Assembly (NCBI GenBank): GCA_025996865.1
Contig: BNTV01000109.1
Span: 1-15,755 of the forward strand
Length of the DNA stretch: 15,755 bases
Direction of reading: 5' to 3'
Source of the DNA: Bacteroidia bacterium
GTDB lineage: Bacteria; Bacteroidota; Bacteroidia; Bacteroidales; Azobacteroidaceae
In this document: positions 5,846-14,310 of the stretch, piece by piece
How the letters are laid out: every line of letters starts with the position of its first letter
Numbering within the stretch: the first letter of the stretch is position 1
Made by a program: the position numbers and the translations under genes
Notes under the pieces: model-generated
What the model was told of the DNA's origin: nothing
The model's input: only the letters and a program-made list of their open reading frames with translations
Database searches by the model: none

Positions 5846-6982
5846 TTATTCATTTCTTCGAATCCGGATTTGAATGCCATTTTCGATGGGTGTTTCACCT
5901 GAAAAAATCAGGTATCCGCCACCGCCGGCTCCGCTTAATTTCCAACCATTTGCCATCTTTTTATATTTATCCAGTACTTCAAAAATATTGTCGGAAATCA
6001 TATTGGGATACATAGCAATCTGAGCTTCAAAGCTTTGTCGCATCGCTTCCCCGAATTTCAAAATGTTTTTTTCTTGGATGGCCTGCCAACAGTCGTTCGC
6101 CGCGTCGCTGAGTTTTTTAGCTCCTTCCGCTGTAAGGTTTGTGTCGGCAAGAACATCATAATCACTATAACGGGGATACAGAGGCACTAACCAGAGCCGT
6201 TCTTCCAACCATCTCAAAATATTGTTATCAAGAATGGTTTCAATTTCCGAAGGCCAAAAATCGCCGGTATAATGCAAACGATTTAATCCGGGCATCACAA
6301 TTCCCAAGGAATCCTGCGAACCGCTGACGTATTTGGTTCCCGGCGGATTTTCGAAACAGAAAAGCGTTCTTGCTAATTTTTCTTTATCTCCCACAGGAAT
6401 ATCCACTTGCCACAGCTCGATGGCTTTTTTGCGGGAACTGGTGGACATGCCGCTCCGGTCGTTGAAATCGTAATCCGGTTCGATAGAAATAGTTAGAACA
6501 GGACCGGGGTACAGACTGCTTACATTGGGTTGGTCGAGCCATCCGCCGGCCAAATCAATCCGGTAAGGAATCCGGCAATCACCTCGTAAAGCGGTCGTTG
6601 ACCGGGCCGGAAGATTCCCGTGCGGAACACGTTTGCTGACGATATATTCCATTCCCAGGTCTTTGCATAGCTGTTCTTTCAAACTGCTGTGCCCGTCGCT
6701 GTTGACGAAAAAGATGTCCGGTTTCAACTGTTTGATTTCTTCCATGAAATCAATTAAACCGCCTCCGCTGTTTATCCAGGCATCTTTTACCGACTTTAAG
6801 GCTTTCACCATGTAGAGGCGTTCCTGTTCGTTGTTGACAGGCCTGCGAGCTTTCAGTTCAAGCAGGGTTTTATCCGAACCGATTCCTACATATAAATCGC
6901 CGTGCATAGCGGCTTCTTCAAAAAAAGCTACATGCCCGCTGTGGAGCATATCGTAACATCCGCTGACAAAAACTTTTTTCAT
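5846..6982 (-). CDS. nucleotidyltransferase / GHMP-kinase-like fusion
   Basis: A two-domain protein of 378 residues. The N-terminal domain (about 1-133) is a cytidylyltransferase-type nucleotidyltransferase, with GCYDMLHSGH (HxGH at 14-17) and an ISST-like RSTT at 127-130. From about 136 a GHMP-kinase-like domain starts with RIPYRIDLAGGWLDQP and ends with SGAGGGGYLIF, the C-terminal GHMP motif. The usual ATP loop PxxxGLGSSA is absent; KYVSGSQDSLG occupies that region. The pairing recalls heptose or fucose activation enzymes that make nucleotide sugars, but the substrate is unknown. ATG at 6982 (MKKVFVSG) is preferred: the longer frame begins with TTG at 6991 and adds only three residues. A TATCTTTG box lies 30 bases upstream. 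Confidence 0.75.
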   Translation of the reverse strand: MKKVFVSGCYDMLHSGHVAFFEEAAMHGDLYVGIGSDKTLLELKARRPVNNEQERLYMVKALKSVKDAWINSGGGLIDFMEEIKQLKPDIFFVNSDGHSSLKEQLCKDLGMEYIVSKRVPHGNLPARSTTALRGDCRIPYRIDLAGGWLDQPNVSSLYPGPVLTISIEPDYDFNDRSGMSTSSRKKAIELWQVDIPVGDKEKLARTLFCFENPPGTKYVSGSQDSLGIVMPGLNRLHYTGDFWPSEIETILDNNILRWLEERLWLVPLYPRYSDYDVLADTNLTAEGAKKLSDAANDCWQAIQEKNILKFGEAMRQSFEAQIAMYPNMISDNIFEVLDKYKKMANGWKLSGAGGGGYLIFSGETPIENGIQIRIRRNE

Positions 6983-7011
6983 TGAGAACAATGATTAATT
7001 AATTTTTTTTG

Positions 7012-7019
7012 CAAAGATA
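7012..7019 (-). promoter_or_regulatory. -7 box of the nucleotidyltransferase/kinase gene
   Basis: The minus-strand TATCTTTG is a full TAnnTTTG match placed 30 bases before the ATG at 6982. No clear -33 TTTG at standard spacing. Confidence 0.5.
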
Positions 7020-7163
7020 AATGAAATTTTCCAAATCACACATGAACGAGTGAAAATTGCCGGGTTGTATTTTACTCACTTTTTCGAGTAATTTACAACC
7101 AAAATGAGTAGAATATCCGGAGAAATATGCTTTACTTTGCAAAAAAAATTTGATTAAAAAAGA

Positions 7164-7971
7164 TGAAAACTCAGACAATCATTACGCTGCTGTTCTCATG
7201 CGGAACCCTGTAATTACCTCCCCCGCGACAGTGACCTGCGCCTACACACCCGCCATCCCCACAGGGACGTATCCCATCACCGTATCGGGCGCAGTCCTGC
7301 AAGCAAGCGCAGTTGGCGACAAGGGATAACTACGAGATAGCTTCTTATGTGAGCGGTACGCTGACGGTAACGCCCCTCGTGCCGCCAACATTCGGCGTAA
7401 GCATTGGCACATTATCCAACGGCAGCGTCTCGGCAAGCCCGAACGCAAATATCACGGCAGGCGAAACGGTTACACTGACTGTCACGCCCGATGCAGGTTA
7501 CGAATTGGACAACATCACGGTAACAGGCAGCGGCGGCGCCGTAGAGACGCGATTAATCGCGTCTCTACAAACGTACACATTTGTGATGCCCGCATCCGGT
7601 GTAACCGTTAATGCAACATTCAAAAAAACGCAGGCGCAATTGGACAGGGAATCCGTCGAAGCAGCCAGGGCAGCCATCGAAGGCGGAACGTTCCGCGTGG
7701 CAATGTCGACGGCAAACGATGCAGCAGGTATTAAAACATGGCTGGCGGGTACACTGAACGTCCGCAGGCCAAAGCCCTGAAAGCCTACGTACAAAACGGT
7801 ACGCTGCACGTCGGTGGCCTGACCGCAGGCAAGCAGTGGGCGGTATATAACCTTTCGGGTGCATTGGTGTATCAAGGCATTGCAAGCGGCGATGAGGCGG
7901 ATGTGCCCCTGTCTGTTCGAGGCGTGTATATTGTTAAGTCAGGCAGTAAAACGATTAAAGTCGTGTACTGA
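7164..7971 (+). pseudogene. decayed MBG/T9SS-sorted surface protein
   Basis: Remnants of a large secreted protein lie in changing frames. The ATG at 7164 starts a signal-peptide-like leader (MKTQTIITLLFSCGTL) that stops at once. Another frame (7198-7329) holds an MBG-type piece, TPAIPTGTYPITVSGAV, ending at a TAA. A third frame (7313-7780) resumes with DNYEIASYVSGTLTV and a bacterial beta-repeat (GYELDNITVTG, YTFVMPASGVTVNATF). From about 7738 a further shift gives a T9SS type-A sorting tail (WAVYNLSGALVYQG, GVYIVKSG) ending at 7971. At least three frame changes and a missing middle show the gene is dead. Its GC content is above the neighbours', as expected of repeat-rich adhesin genes or acquired DNA. 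A 28-bp palindrome interrupts it. Confidence 0.8.
7541..7568 (+). repeat. perfect 28-bp palindrome inserted in coding sequence
   Basis: GTAGAGACGCGATT is followed immediately by its exact reverse complement. It lies between GSGGA and the TYTFVMP strand of the beta-repeat and adds residues ETRLIASL without breaking that frame. Similar GTAGAGACG...CGTCTCTAC palindromes are, from memory, dispersed in many copies in some bacterial genomes, notably cyanobacteria. Confidence 0.9.
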
Positions 7972-7997
7972 CAATAACGACAGCTAAACCATAATTT

Positions 7998-8369
7998 TTA
8001 AGCAAGGAGGTTATCCCGCAAATACCGGGGTAACTTCCTTGCTTTTAAGTACTTTTTCGGCATAAAAACAGCACATATAAATGCTGAAATAAATAATAGA
8101 TGTCCCACTACAAGCATTTTCCAATAATCTGCGGTTTTAACAGGAAACTCATTTAATTCCGACCATAAAGCCAAAATCATATATAAACAGATCATACCTA
8201 TAACGGATGACAAAATCACAGCATATACCCTGTTTTTCCATAGCAACAAAATTGTTATCAACGTAATTATTATTATCTCAGCATAGAATGATCTATTCAT
8301 AATGAATGAAATAAAAGCAGCGGAAATAAATAAAATCTCCGGTAAATAACAAATAAATTTTCTTGTCAT
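7998..8369 (-). CDS. small integral membrane protein, unknown
   Basis: The 123-residue frame from ATG 8369 encodes about four hydrophobic spans (ICYLPEILFISAAFISFI; AEIIIITLITILLLW; VILSSVIGMICLYMILALW; VVGHLLFISAFICAVFM) and a basic tail KKYLKARKLPRYLRD. A longer frame from TTG at 8450 exists but adds a less hydrophobic N-terminus; I prefer the ATG. No family recognised. Its last 15 codons form one arm-loop-arm of the strong hairpin at 8000-8044, so the C-terminus and the terminator share DNA. It is convergent with the decayed surface gene. Confidence 0.55.
   Translation of the reverse strand: MTRKFICYLPEILFISAAFISFIMNRSFYAEIIIITLITILLLWKNRVYAVILSSVIGMICLYMILALWSELNEFPVKTADYWKMLVVGHLLFISAFICAVFMPKKYLKARKLPRYLRDNLLA
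8000..8046 (+). terminator. strong intrinsic terminator hairpin
   Basis: A 19-bp stem (8000-8018 with 8026-8044, only two G-T wobbles) encloses a 7-base loop and is followed by TTTT on the plus strand. It sits 28 bases after the decayed surface gene. Preceding TTTTTA (AAAAAT on the complement) means the minus-strand transcript also has a U-run after the stem, so it may act in both directions. Confidence 0.8.
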
Positions 8370-8581
8370 TTTTATTAATTTATCATCGATTATTATATAC
8401 AACGCTTCAAGGTTAAGAATATTATTCAGTTTCTTCGCAAATATCGACAATTCATAATTGGCGAGGAAGCGTTTCCGGCCACCGTCAGGCTTTCAGCCCT
8501 TGTGGTATTGTTGCGGATAATCATCTTAGTTTTTAATTTTTTTACCTGTTAGGTAATCATTGAGGAAGATTCTATAAAGAT

Positions 8582-11500
8582 TTATTTATATTTTATATTT
8601 TTCTTCGTCCTAAAACTCCGGAACAGCTGTTTGAATGTTTTCCCTTGCCGCTTATACACAATTCCGACGCCCTGCGTCATTTTTGCTTTTTCATAATATT
8701 GATTGTTGGTAAGATTGAAAAAGCGCAACAAGACATTTCCTCCGGGAGATAATTTGTATTCCAAATCAAAATCACCGGTGAAATTATCCGTTTGACCGTT
8801 CGGATTGAGATTGTTGTGGTAACCCAAAGTACTGTTTACCACCAAGCGGTCGTTGAACAGTTTCGTGGAAATATTCACGTCCATATCCATTTTCGACATA
8901 CTTCCGTCGCTGCTGTACAAATCCGTTCCAATCGTCCAGTTATCACTCAAAACGCCTGACAGTAAGCTGTTCAGCTGCGAAGTGACGGACGATGAAGCGA
9001 TGGAAGTCCACATATTGGAACTGTTTGTCGTTTGAACACCGGAACCGACCGGCATAAACGAGCCGAGCGCCAGCAAGTAAGCGAGTTCCTTGATTTTGAG
9101 GTCGTCGGTATAAAGCAAACCATCTAATTTTCGTTGAACTTCAGCCGACTCATTCGGTAAAAGCACCCGGTATTGCAATTGCGGTTTTTTCATGTTGCCG
9201 CTCACCGTCAAAAGGCAATTCACCGGAATTTTACCTGATGAGGTGATTTCGGCGAAACTTGGGTCCAGAGAAGTCAGGGAGGCTTTTAAGCTATACACGG
9301 CCGTCAAGTCGAAAGTAGTGCTTAACGGATCGCCTTTGAAAACCAATTTGCCGCCGTTTTGGATATAAAATACTTTCCGGGTAATGTTTTTCAGGGACAA
9401 AGAGCAGCCGCCGTCTTCCACAACATAACTTCCTTGCAGCGTCATGTTTGCGGTGTTCAAATCGTACAACAAGTGGATGGTTCCGTTGCCCTTCACCAAT
9501 GCCCTGTCTGCGGTTGCGGGATTGAGGATAACGCCGATGTCCAAATCCGGATTAACCGAAATTGTGAAATTTAGTTTTACCGGAAGTGAAATGCCGGATT
9601 TTTTTTTCGATGAGGGATTTTGTTTGTAGCCATCGACTTTTTCTTTTTCGTCGCCGACAAAAGTAATCCAACCATACCGTTTCGCTTCAAACGTTTCGGG
9701 AATATTGGCCATGAGCAAATTGAATGAGTTTCCGTGAGTTAAGTCCCCTTGTATGAGCCAGTTTTTGTTTTGCAGGCTTACATTGAGCCGTCCGTTCACC
9801 TGAAGCCGTCCGTAAAACAAACTATCTATTTGTTGCGTATTGTCCAAAACCAAAAAATCGTTGAAATCAAGGGTTAATCTGGGATTTAGATTCGAGAAAT
9901 GTTTATAACCGATCGTTCCATTGATTTTTCCGGTTTGCTGTTCCTCAGAGTAAACGGTAAAATCTTTGAAAATAATTTTATCCGGTTGTAATTCAATGGA
10001 ATCCGAAATCTGATACATTGTATTGAGTTTTGTGATGCCGGCTTTTGCATTTTTCAAATACGCCGTTCCCGTCAAAACGGGGTCTGAAATTTTACCATCA
10101 ATCCGGATTTTAGCGCCCAATTCGCCGGCCAAATCATAAATACTTCCCGCCAGATAATCGTCAAACCAATTTAACCGGATTCCTTGAATATCGCCGGTTA
10201 AAGCAATCGAGTCTTTTTCGGGAAGCATAAATCCCGAAATGACAGACTCTTGGGCATGCAGATTACGCAATGTAGCGCTTAAAAATAATCCTTGCCTGGC
10301 CGAACTCCACCCGCTTGTCAGGCGGAGATTCCCAATCGAATCATTGTTAAACAGGATGTTGTCAATAGAAAAATTCCGTGTTACAACGCGCGGTTCGCTC
10401 GTCAATCGGGACAGTGAAATTTCACCCGAAGCGCTTCCGGACAGCGGAATATTGTATTTCAAAGCGTTTAAAATCGTCTCAATTTCGAAACGGTTAATAT
10501 CAACCAGCAGCGAATCGCTGCGATTTTCCGAAACGATGCCGTCGATTTTCAGGTATTCCGAAGAAGAATGACGCAACGCGAAATGATGGATTTCATACTG
10601 TTTATCGCGAATGTCTATTTGCGCCGGATAAATTTGGAAAGCCGTTTTGTTCAGGGAAATCGAACCCGGATTCAACGCTATGTGCATATTCGGAAACGTA
10701 TTTTTTTCCGTGCGGATAAACTCAATTTCCGCGCCGATATCGCCGGTCAAATCGTATTGATCGGAACGGTTATTTACATCTATCTGAACCGCTAACTTGT
10801 TTTGACTGTTCGACAAATTCAGATGCAATTTGCTGGTATCCGTTGCACTGAACAGGCAGAATGCAGTCGCATCGAAATTCACGAGCGAGTCGCCCGAACT
10901 GTATTTTCCGATAAATAAAGCCGAATCGGGAATTTCGGTTCCCATTCCCAGCAGATGCGAAACGGTATTGGCTTGACGGATAGCAATAAGGAAATTGAAA
11001 TTTTCCTCCGGCAGTCGGATTTTTTTATTCGTTGCCGTTTTTTCCGGAAACAAAACCGGAAATGCTTGCCGGAGCGAACGATTGATTCCGTCATACGTAA
11101 AGTTTCCTTTTCCTCTTACATTCAAAACTTTAGAGCGGATATTCAATTGTTTTTGTTTAGTTGAACCCGCATTGTAATCTATCGTAACCGGCGAATCGTT
11201 AAAAACGCCGTTTTGCGTTGAAAACCTCAAACTGTCTATTGTCGCGGAAGCCGTCATCAATTCGGGATCAAAACCTTTGACGTGTACATTGACAATACCG
11301 GATAATTTTGCATCCGGGTATTCCGGCAACCCATTCAAAACATCCGGACGGACTCCGTACAAGCCGGCATGCAAGGTCGCTTCCTGATTTTTTTTGTTCA
11401 GACGGACGTTTCCTTGCAAAGCCAAGGGGCAGTTTTCATCCTCCGATTTCAGGTCAATCTTCACCTCTTCTCCAATGTAACTTGCTTTGACAGATATATT

Positions 11501-12877
11501 TTGATATGAATAACCTTTATAACCGAACCGGCTGATGCCGGCATCCAGATTGGCGTCTATTTTTCCGTCTCCGCTGATTTTTCCTTGTGTTGAGGCTTGA
11601 AAAGAGGCGGTTCCATACGTGCTGTCCGATAGCAACTGTTTCACATTGAGATTCGAAGCGAGCATTTCCAAATCAAAACGGATGTCTCCCGAAGCCGGAA
11701 TGTATCCGCCTTTTCCTTGCAGATTCAGGTCCCCTTGTTCGCTTTTTTCCTGTAAATTGAAATGCAAGTCCGGCAGAGAGCCAGTTATTTTTCCGGTCAG
11801 GTTTGTTTTGTTCAAAACAACCGGGGATTTTATTTTGTCTATCAGGCATTTTTTTATTTGCAAAGCAAAAGTCGATTTTTCCCAATGGTTAAAATCATCC
11901 ATTTTAGCGCCGGCAAGCAAGGAAAGATTTTCGCCGTAATTCAGTTCCAAAAAAGGAATATTCAGTGCGGGAAATTGGCCTTCCAGTTTGCCGGAAAAGC
12001 TTAATACATCTGAAAATACATTCAGTTGAGGAGAAAAATAAACCCAATCCGCGGCGCTTATTTTTCTTGAAGAAATTTGAAAAGAATAGCCGGCTTTTGC
12101 CAAAATATCTTTGATTTCCATGCCGGTATAGTCCAATTTAGCATCCTCCATTTGCAGTTCCGAATGGGGCAACCGGAGGACAAAATCGTTCAGTGCAATG
12201 ACTTTTTGTTTCGATTTCAAATTGAAATGCAAATCATCAAGCCGGAAACCGCTTTTCTCTGTAAATGAAAGATTTGCGATGTCTGTTTTCAGATTTTCCA
12301 AATCGATGGATGGCAAATGAATATCCGCTTGGAGATTTTGAATCAAAATGTGATTGACATCAAACAAACTATCGGCTAAATAAGGTTCCGACAGAACATT
12401 ATAAGATAAATTCCCGTTTTTCAGAATGAGTTTATCTATTTCAATCTGCATGGCGGAACTGTCGGAAGACGGAGAATCGGAAGCGAAAGCGTCAATCAGA
12501 AATTGAAAATTGAAAGACGAGCCGATACTGTCTCGGGAAACTCGAATATTAAAATCGTCCACTTTGACGGAATGGATTAACAGCTTTTTGTTCAGCAATT
12601 TGAACAAGTTAAAGCCGGCGTCGAGATTGGCGACATAAAGCAAAGTATCGCCCTGTAAATCGGCAACATAAATGTCTTCCAAGCAGATATGGTTAAATGG
12701 AGAAAACCGGAGGTTGCCGATGTGCATTTGGTTTTTGGTTTTTTTCATAATTTCCTGCAAGGCAAAACCCTTTATCTTTTGTTGGACGGGGGGGAGCCAC
12801 AACAAAAGGTAAAGTAGTAACAGCAATCCGGAAATGGAAAGAATTACTTTCAGGAATATTGATAAAAATTTCTTCAA
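8582..12877 (-). CDS. tamB: TamB/YtfN-like translocation and assembly protein
   Basis: A 1431-residue member of the TamB family, which bridges the inner and outer membranes and takes part in outer-membrane protein insertion or phospholipid transport. Residues 1-30 (FLSIFLKVILSISGLLLLLY) are a single N-terminal membrane anchor. The long middle is repetitive beta-strand sequence typical of AsmA/TamB proteins (N-terminal motif GNLRFSPFNHICLEDIYVAD). The C-terminal TamB domain (about 990-1400) includes VEDGGCSLSLKNITRKVFYI and KLFNDRLVVNSTLGYH. Length and layout fit Bacteroidetes homologues. The start is a TTG at 12877 placed exactly before the membrane anchor; no upstream in-frame ATG was found. 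The upstream lipoprotein gene ends 66 bases away and may share a transcript. Confidence 0.9.
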   Translation of the reverse strand: MKKFLSIFLKVILSISGLLLLLYLLLWLPPVQQKIKGFALQEIMKKTKNQMHIGNLRFSPFNHICLEDIYVADLQGDTLLYVANLDAGFNLFKLLNKKLLIHSVKVDDFNIRVSRDSIGSSFNFQFLIDAFASDSPSSDSSAMQIEIDKLILKNGNLSYNVLSEPYLADSLFDVNHILIQNLQADIHLPSIDLENLKTDIANLSFTEKSGFRLDDLHFNLKSKQKVIALNDFVLRLPHSELQMEDAKLDYTGMEIKDILAKAGYSFQISSRKISAADWVYFSPQLNVFSDVLSFSGKLEGQFPALNIPFLELNYGENLSLLAGAKMDDFNHWEKSTFALQIKKCLIDKIKSPVVLNKTNLTGKITGSLPDLHFNLQEKSEQGDLNLQGKGGYIPASGDIRFDLEMLASNLNVKQLLSDSTYGTASFQASTQGKISGDGKIDANLDAGISRFGYKGYSYQNISVKASYIGEEVKIDLKSEDENCPLALQGNVRLNKKNQEATLHAGLYGVRPDVLNGLPEYPDAKLSGIVNVHVKGFDPELMTASATIDSLRFSTQNGVFNDSPVTIDYNAGSTKQKQLNIRSKVLNVRGKGNFTYDGINRSLRQAFPVLFPEKTATNKKIRLPEENFNFLIAIRQANTVSHLLGMGTEIPDSALFIGKYSSGDSLVNFDATAFCLFSATDTSKLHLNLSNSQNKLAVQIDVNNRSDQYDLTGDIGAEIEFIRTEKNTFPNMHIALNPGSISLNKTAFQIYPAQIDIRDKQYEIHHFALRHSSSEYLKIDGIVSENRSDSLLVDINRFEIETILNALKYNIPLSGSASGEISLSRLTSEPRVVTRNFSIDNILFNNDSIGNLRLTSGWSSARQGLFLSATLRNLHAQESVISGFMLPEKDSIALTGDIQGIRLNWFDDYLAGSIYDLAGELGAKIRIDGKISDPVLTGTAYLKNAKAGITKLNTMYQISDSIELQPDKIIFKDFTVYSEEQQTGKINGTIGYKHFSNLNPRLTLDFNDFLVLDNTQQIDSLFYGRLQVNGRLNVSLQNKNWLIQGDLTHGNSFNLLMANIPETFEAKRYGWITFVGDEKEKVDGYKQNPSSKKKSGISLPVKLNFTISVNPDLDIGVILNPATADRALVKGNGTIHLLYDLNTANMTLQGSYVVEDGGCSLSLKNITRKVFYIQNGGKLVFKGDPLSTTFDLTAVYSLKASLTSLDPSFAEITSSGKIPVNCLLTVSGNMKKPQLQYRVLLPNESAEVQRKLDGLLYTDDLKIKELAYLLALGSFMPVGSGVQTTNSSNMWTSIASSSVTSQLNSLLSGVLSDNWTIGTDLYSSDGSMSKMDMDVNISTKLFNDRLVVNSTLGYHNNLNPNGQTDNFTGDFDLEYKLSPGGNVLLRFFNLTNNQYYEKAKMTQGVGIVYKRQGKTFKQLFRSFRTKKNIKYK

Positions 12878-12912
12878 TTTTCTTGTTATTCTGGATTGTA
12901 AAGGTAGGTATT

Positions 12913-12937
12913 TTGATTTGATGCGTCAAATATTTTA
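12913..12937 (+). repeat. 25-bp direct repeat, copy A
   Basis: Perfectly identical to 14294-14318. It contains the inverted repeat TTTGA-TGCG-TCAAA. It lies between the tamB-like gene and the lipoprotein stop codon, seven bases beyond the latter. Confidence 0.93.
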
Positions 12938-12943
12938 TATTTT

Positions 12944-13921
12944 TCAGGGAAAGAGTTTGTATCTTAATAAATAATCTTCATAATAAGAATTACAACCGTA
13001 TATATATCCATTTTCTTCATCGACGACGAAATAAAAAGGAACTATATCAAAGGTATATTTTATTATGGGATTTCCTTCGTAATCATATACTTCTAATGTT
13101 CGATCTAAAAAATTATCATCTATTTTATGCCCAACATATATAACATAAAAATATTTTTTCCCGGCATAAATATTCAGATAATGGTATGTTATGTTTTTAT
13201 CGTCATATACTGTAACTTTAGGATATTTTTTGCCGTCATCAATTCTTTTTATAAGCTGAAAATTATCCACAGCATAAATGTCTATCTGTTTCTTATATAT
13301 GTAAGGATAAATTACGAATGAATCATTTGCAGCTATAAGTCCTCGGTTGGAATAATAATAAGATTCCTTGTGGTCTTCCTTTTTTAGATTGATTTTTTTC
13401 AATAGCATTTTATTTTTCAAATCATATTTTGTAATAGTAAGCCGGTCGCTGCTATAATATATGAATAAAGAATCCCTTATCAGGTTCATAAAATTATATT
13501 CATCATATCTATCTAATTTATATTCATCAATGAATGAGAAATTTCCCTGAGGCTGTATTAATATTTTTCGGATGGACAAGAGCGAGTATCCCCTTACATA
13601 TAAATACTTATTGTCTGACGTATGGCAAAACATAGGAAATGTTTGAATTTCGTCAGGACCACCTCCTTTTATTCCCGTAGCGTTCTTAAATCCCAACGAA
13701 GGAGTTTCGTATAAAAATAAAGTCGTATCAGTTTTAGAACTTGAAATGATAAAATAATTTCCTGATTTGGTTACAAAATCAACGGAAAATACTTCGTTTA
13801 CAGGAATTTTTTCGGCATATAACTCTTTTCTTTCACGAAAAAATGTTCCGTTCACCCGAGGTTTGGAACACGAATACAACCCGACAACAGTTAATAATAT
13901 ATATAACACTTTACAGTTCAT
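12944..13921 (-). CDS. BF3164-like 6-bladed beta-propeller lipoprotein
   Basis: The 325-residue protein from ATG 13921 starts with MNCKVLYILLTVVGLYSCSK, a lipoprotein signal with the acceptor Cys at 18. A longer frame to 13975 puts 18 polar residues before the signal and is unlikely. The mature part is strand-rich with propeller-like repeats (FLYETPSLGF, YLYVRGYSLLSI, LEVYDYEGNPIIKY, YFVVDEENGYIYG) and a GGGPDE segment typical of this Bacteroidetes family of TolB-like propellers. Exact function unknown; such proteins are cell-surface or periplasmic. Its start overlaps the upstream antitoxin-like gene by 11 bases, so translation of the two is probably coupled. Confidence 0.7.
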   Translation of the reverse strand: MNCKVLYILLTVVGLYSCSKPRVNGTFFRERKELYAEKIPVNEVFSVDFVTKSGNYFIISSSKTDTTLFLYETPSLGFKNATGIKGGGPDEIQTFPMFCHTSDNKYLYVRGYSLLSIRKILIQPQGNFSFIDEYKLDRYDEYNFMNLIRDSLFIYYSSDRLTITKYDLKNKMLLKKINLKKEDHKESYYYSNRGLIAANDSFVIYPYIYKKQIDIYAVDNFQLIKRIDDGKKYPKVTVYDDKNITYHYLNIYAGKKYFYVIYVGHKIDDNFLDRTLEVYDYEGNPIIKYTFDIVPFYFVVDEENGYIYGCNSYYEDYLLRYKLFP

Positions 13922-14141
13922 CTGAATATAATTTGCTATCAACTTTTTCCTGAGCTGCCAGTGCTGTGTTTGCATACTGTTTCAAGTATCCCATCATTGA
14001 CTCGGCCGGTTTCGCTAAAGGAGTTGATGTTTTGATAGGTAATACAATCACCTCCACACGGGAGTCGCGCATTTCAATTGGGATATTCATCACGGGTATC
14101 AAACGTGCCGCGTCCATTATTTCGCTGTATGCATTCATCAT
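13911..14141 (-). CDS. orphan antitoxin-like protein (76 aa)
   Basis: A small protein beginning MMNAYSEIMDAARLIPVMNI, with IEMRDSRVEVIVLPI in the middle and a charged tail (AQEKVDSKLYSDEL). The VEVIVLPI stretch parallels VELIILPI of the VapB-like antitoxin at 3658-3915, and size and layout fit that class. No toxin gene follows: the next frame, overlapping its stop by 11 bases (ATGAACTGTAA), is the lipoprotein. It has its own TAACTTTG promoter box. Either the toxin was lost and replaced, or this is a regulator reused for the lipoprotein. Family call is by motif resemblance only. Confidence 0.55.
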   Translation of the reverse strand: MMNAYSEIMDAARLIPVMNIPIEMRDSRVEVIVLPIKTSTPLAKPAESMMGYLKQYANTALAAQEKVDSKLYSDEL

Positions 14142-14178
14142 TTTTTCAGTTTTATTTAATTGTATTTCAAGTCCGGTA

Positions 14179-14186
14179 CAAAGTTA
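14179..14186 (-). promoter_or_regulatory. -7 box of the antitoxin-lipoprotein operon
   Basis: Minus-strand TAACTTTG, a full match to TAnnTTTG, 38 bases before ATG 14141. A GTTT lies 17 bases further upstream as a possible -33 element. Confidence 0.5.
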
Positions 14187-14226
14187 TGACTTTTTTCCAT
14201 ACTAAACCGAAAGCGCTGTTAAAATT

Positions 14227-14310
14227 TTAATTTTTCTCAACCCGAACCCGCGCATCCATAGCAACAATCCCATTCTCCGCAGCCAACAAAAGATTGATTT
14301 GATGCGTCAA
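14227..14310 (-). pseudogene. gene-end fragment, possibly acyl-CoA synthetase C-terminus
   Basis: A minus-strand open stretch of 27 codons ends INLLLAAENGIVAMDARVRV, then EKN and a stop at 14227. The pattern I-N-x-L-L-x-x-x-x-G-(I/V)-V-A-(M/L)-D-A-R resembles the last strands of ATP-grasp subunits of ADP-forming acetyl-CoA synthetases. No gene body precedes it: the homology-like part begins at the 25-bp repeat copy B, and beyond that lies the end of the methyltransferase gene. I read it as a truncated 3' end at a recombination joint. Confidence 0.35.

Noticed and set aside
8426..8524. 32-residue minus-strand ATG frame (MIIRNNTTRAESLTVAGNAS) between the tamB-like gene and the membrane protein
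   Set aside because: It may be a small leader or remnant, but it overlaps the long form of the membrane protein frame, has no recognisable family and no clear promoter. The rest of 8450-8581 shows nothing else.
12693..12929. 78-residue minus-strand frame overlapping the start of the tamB-like gene
   Set aside because: Most of it is the out-of-frame shadow of the TamB N-terminus. It opens in the 25-bp repeat with a TTG, which is noted only as a coincidence of the repeat sequence.
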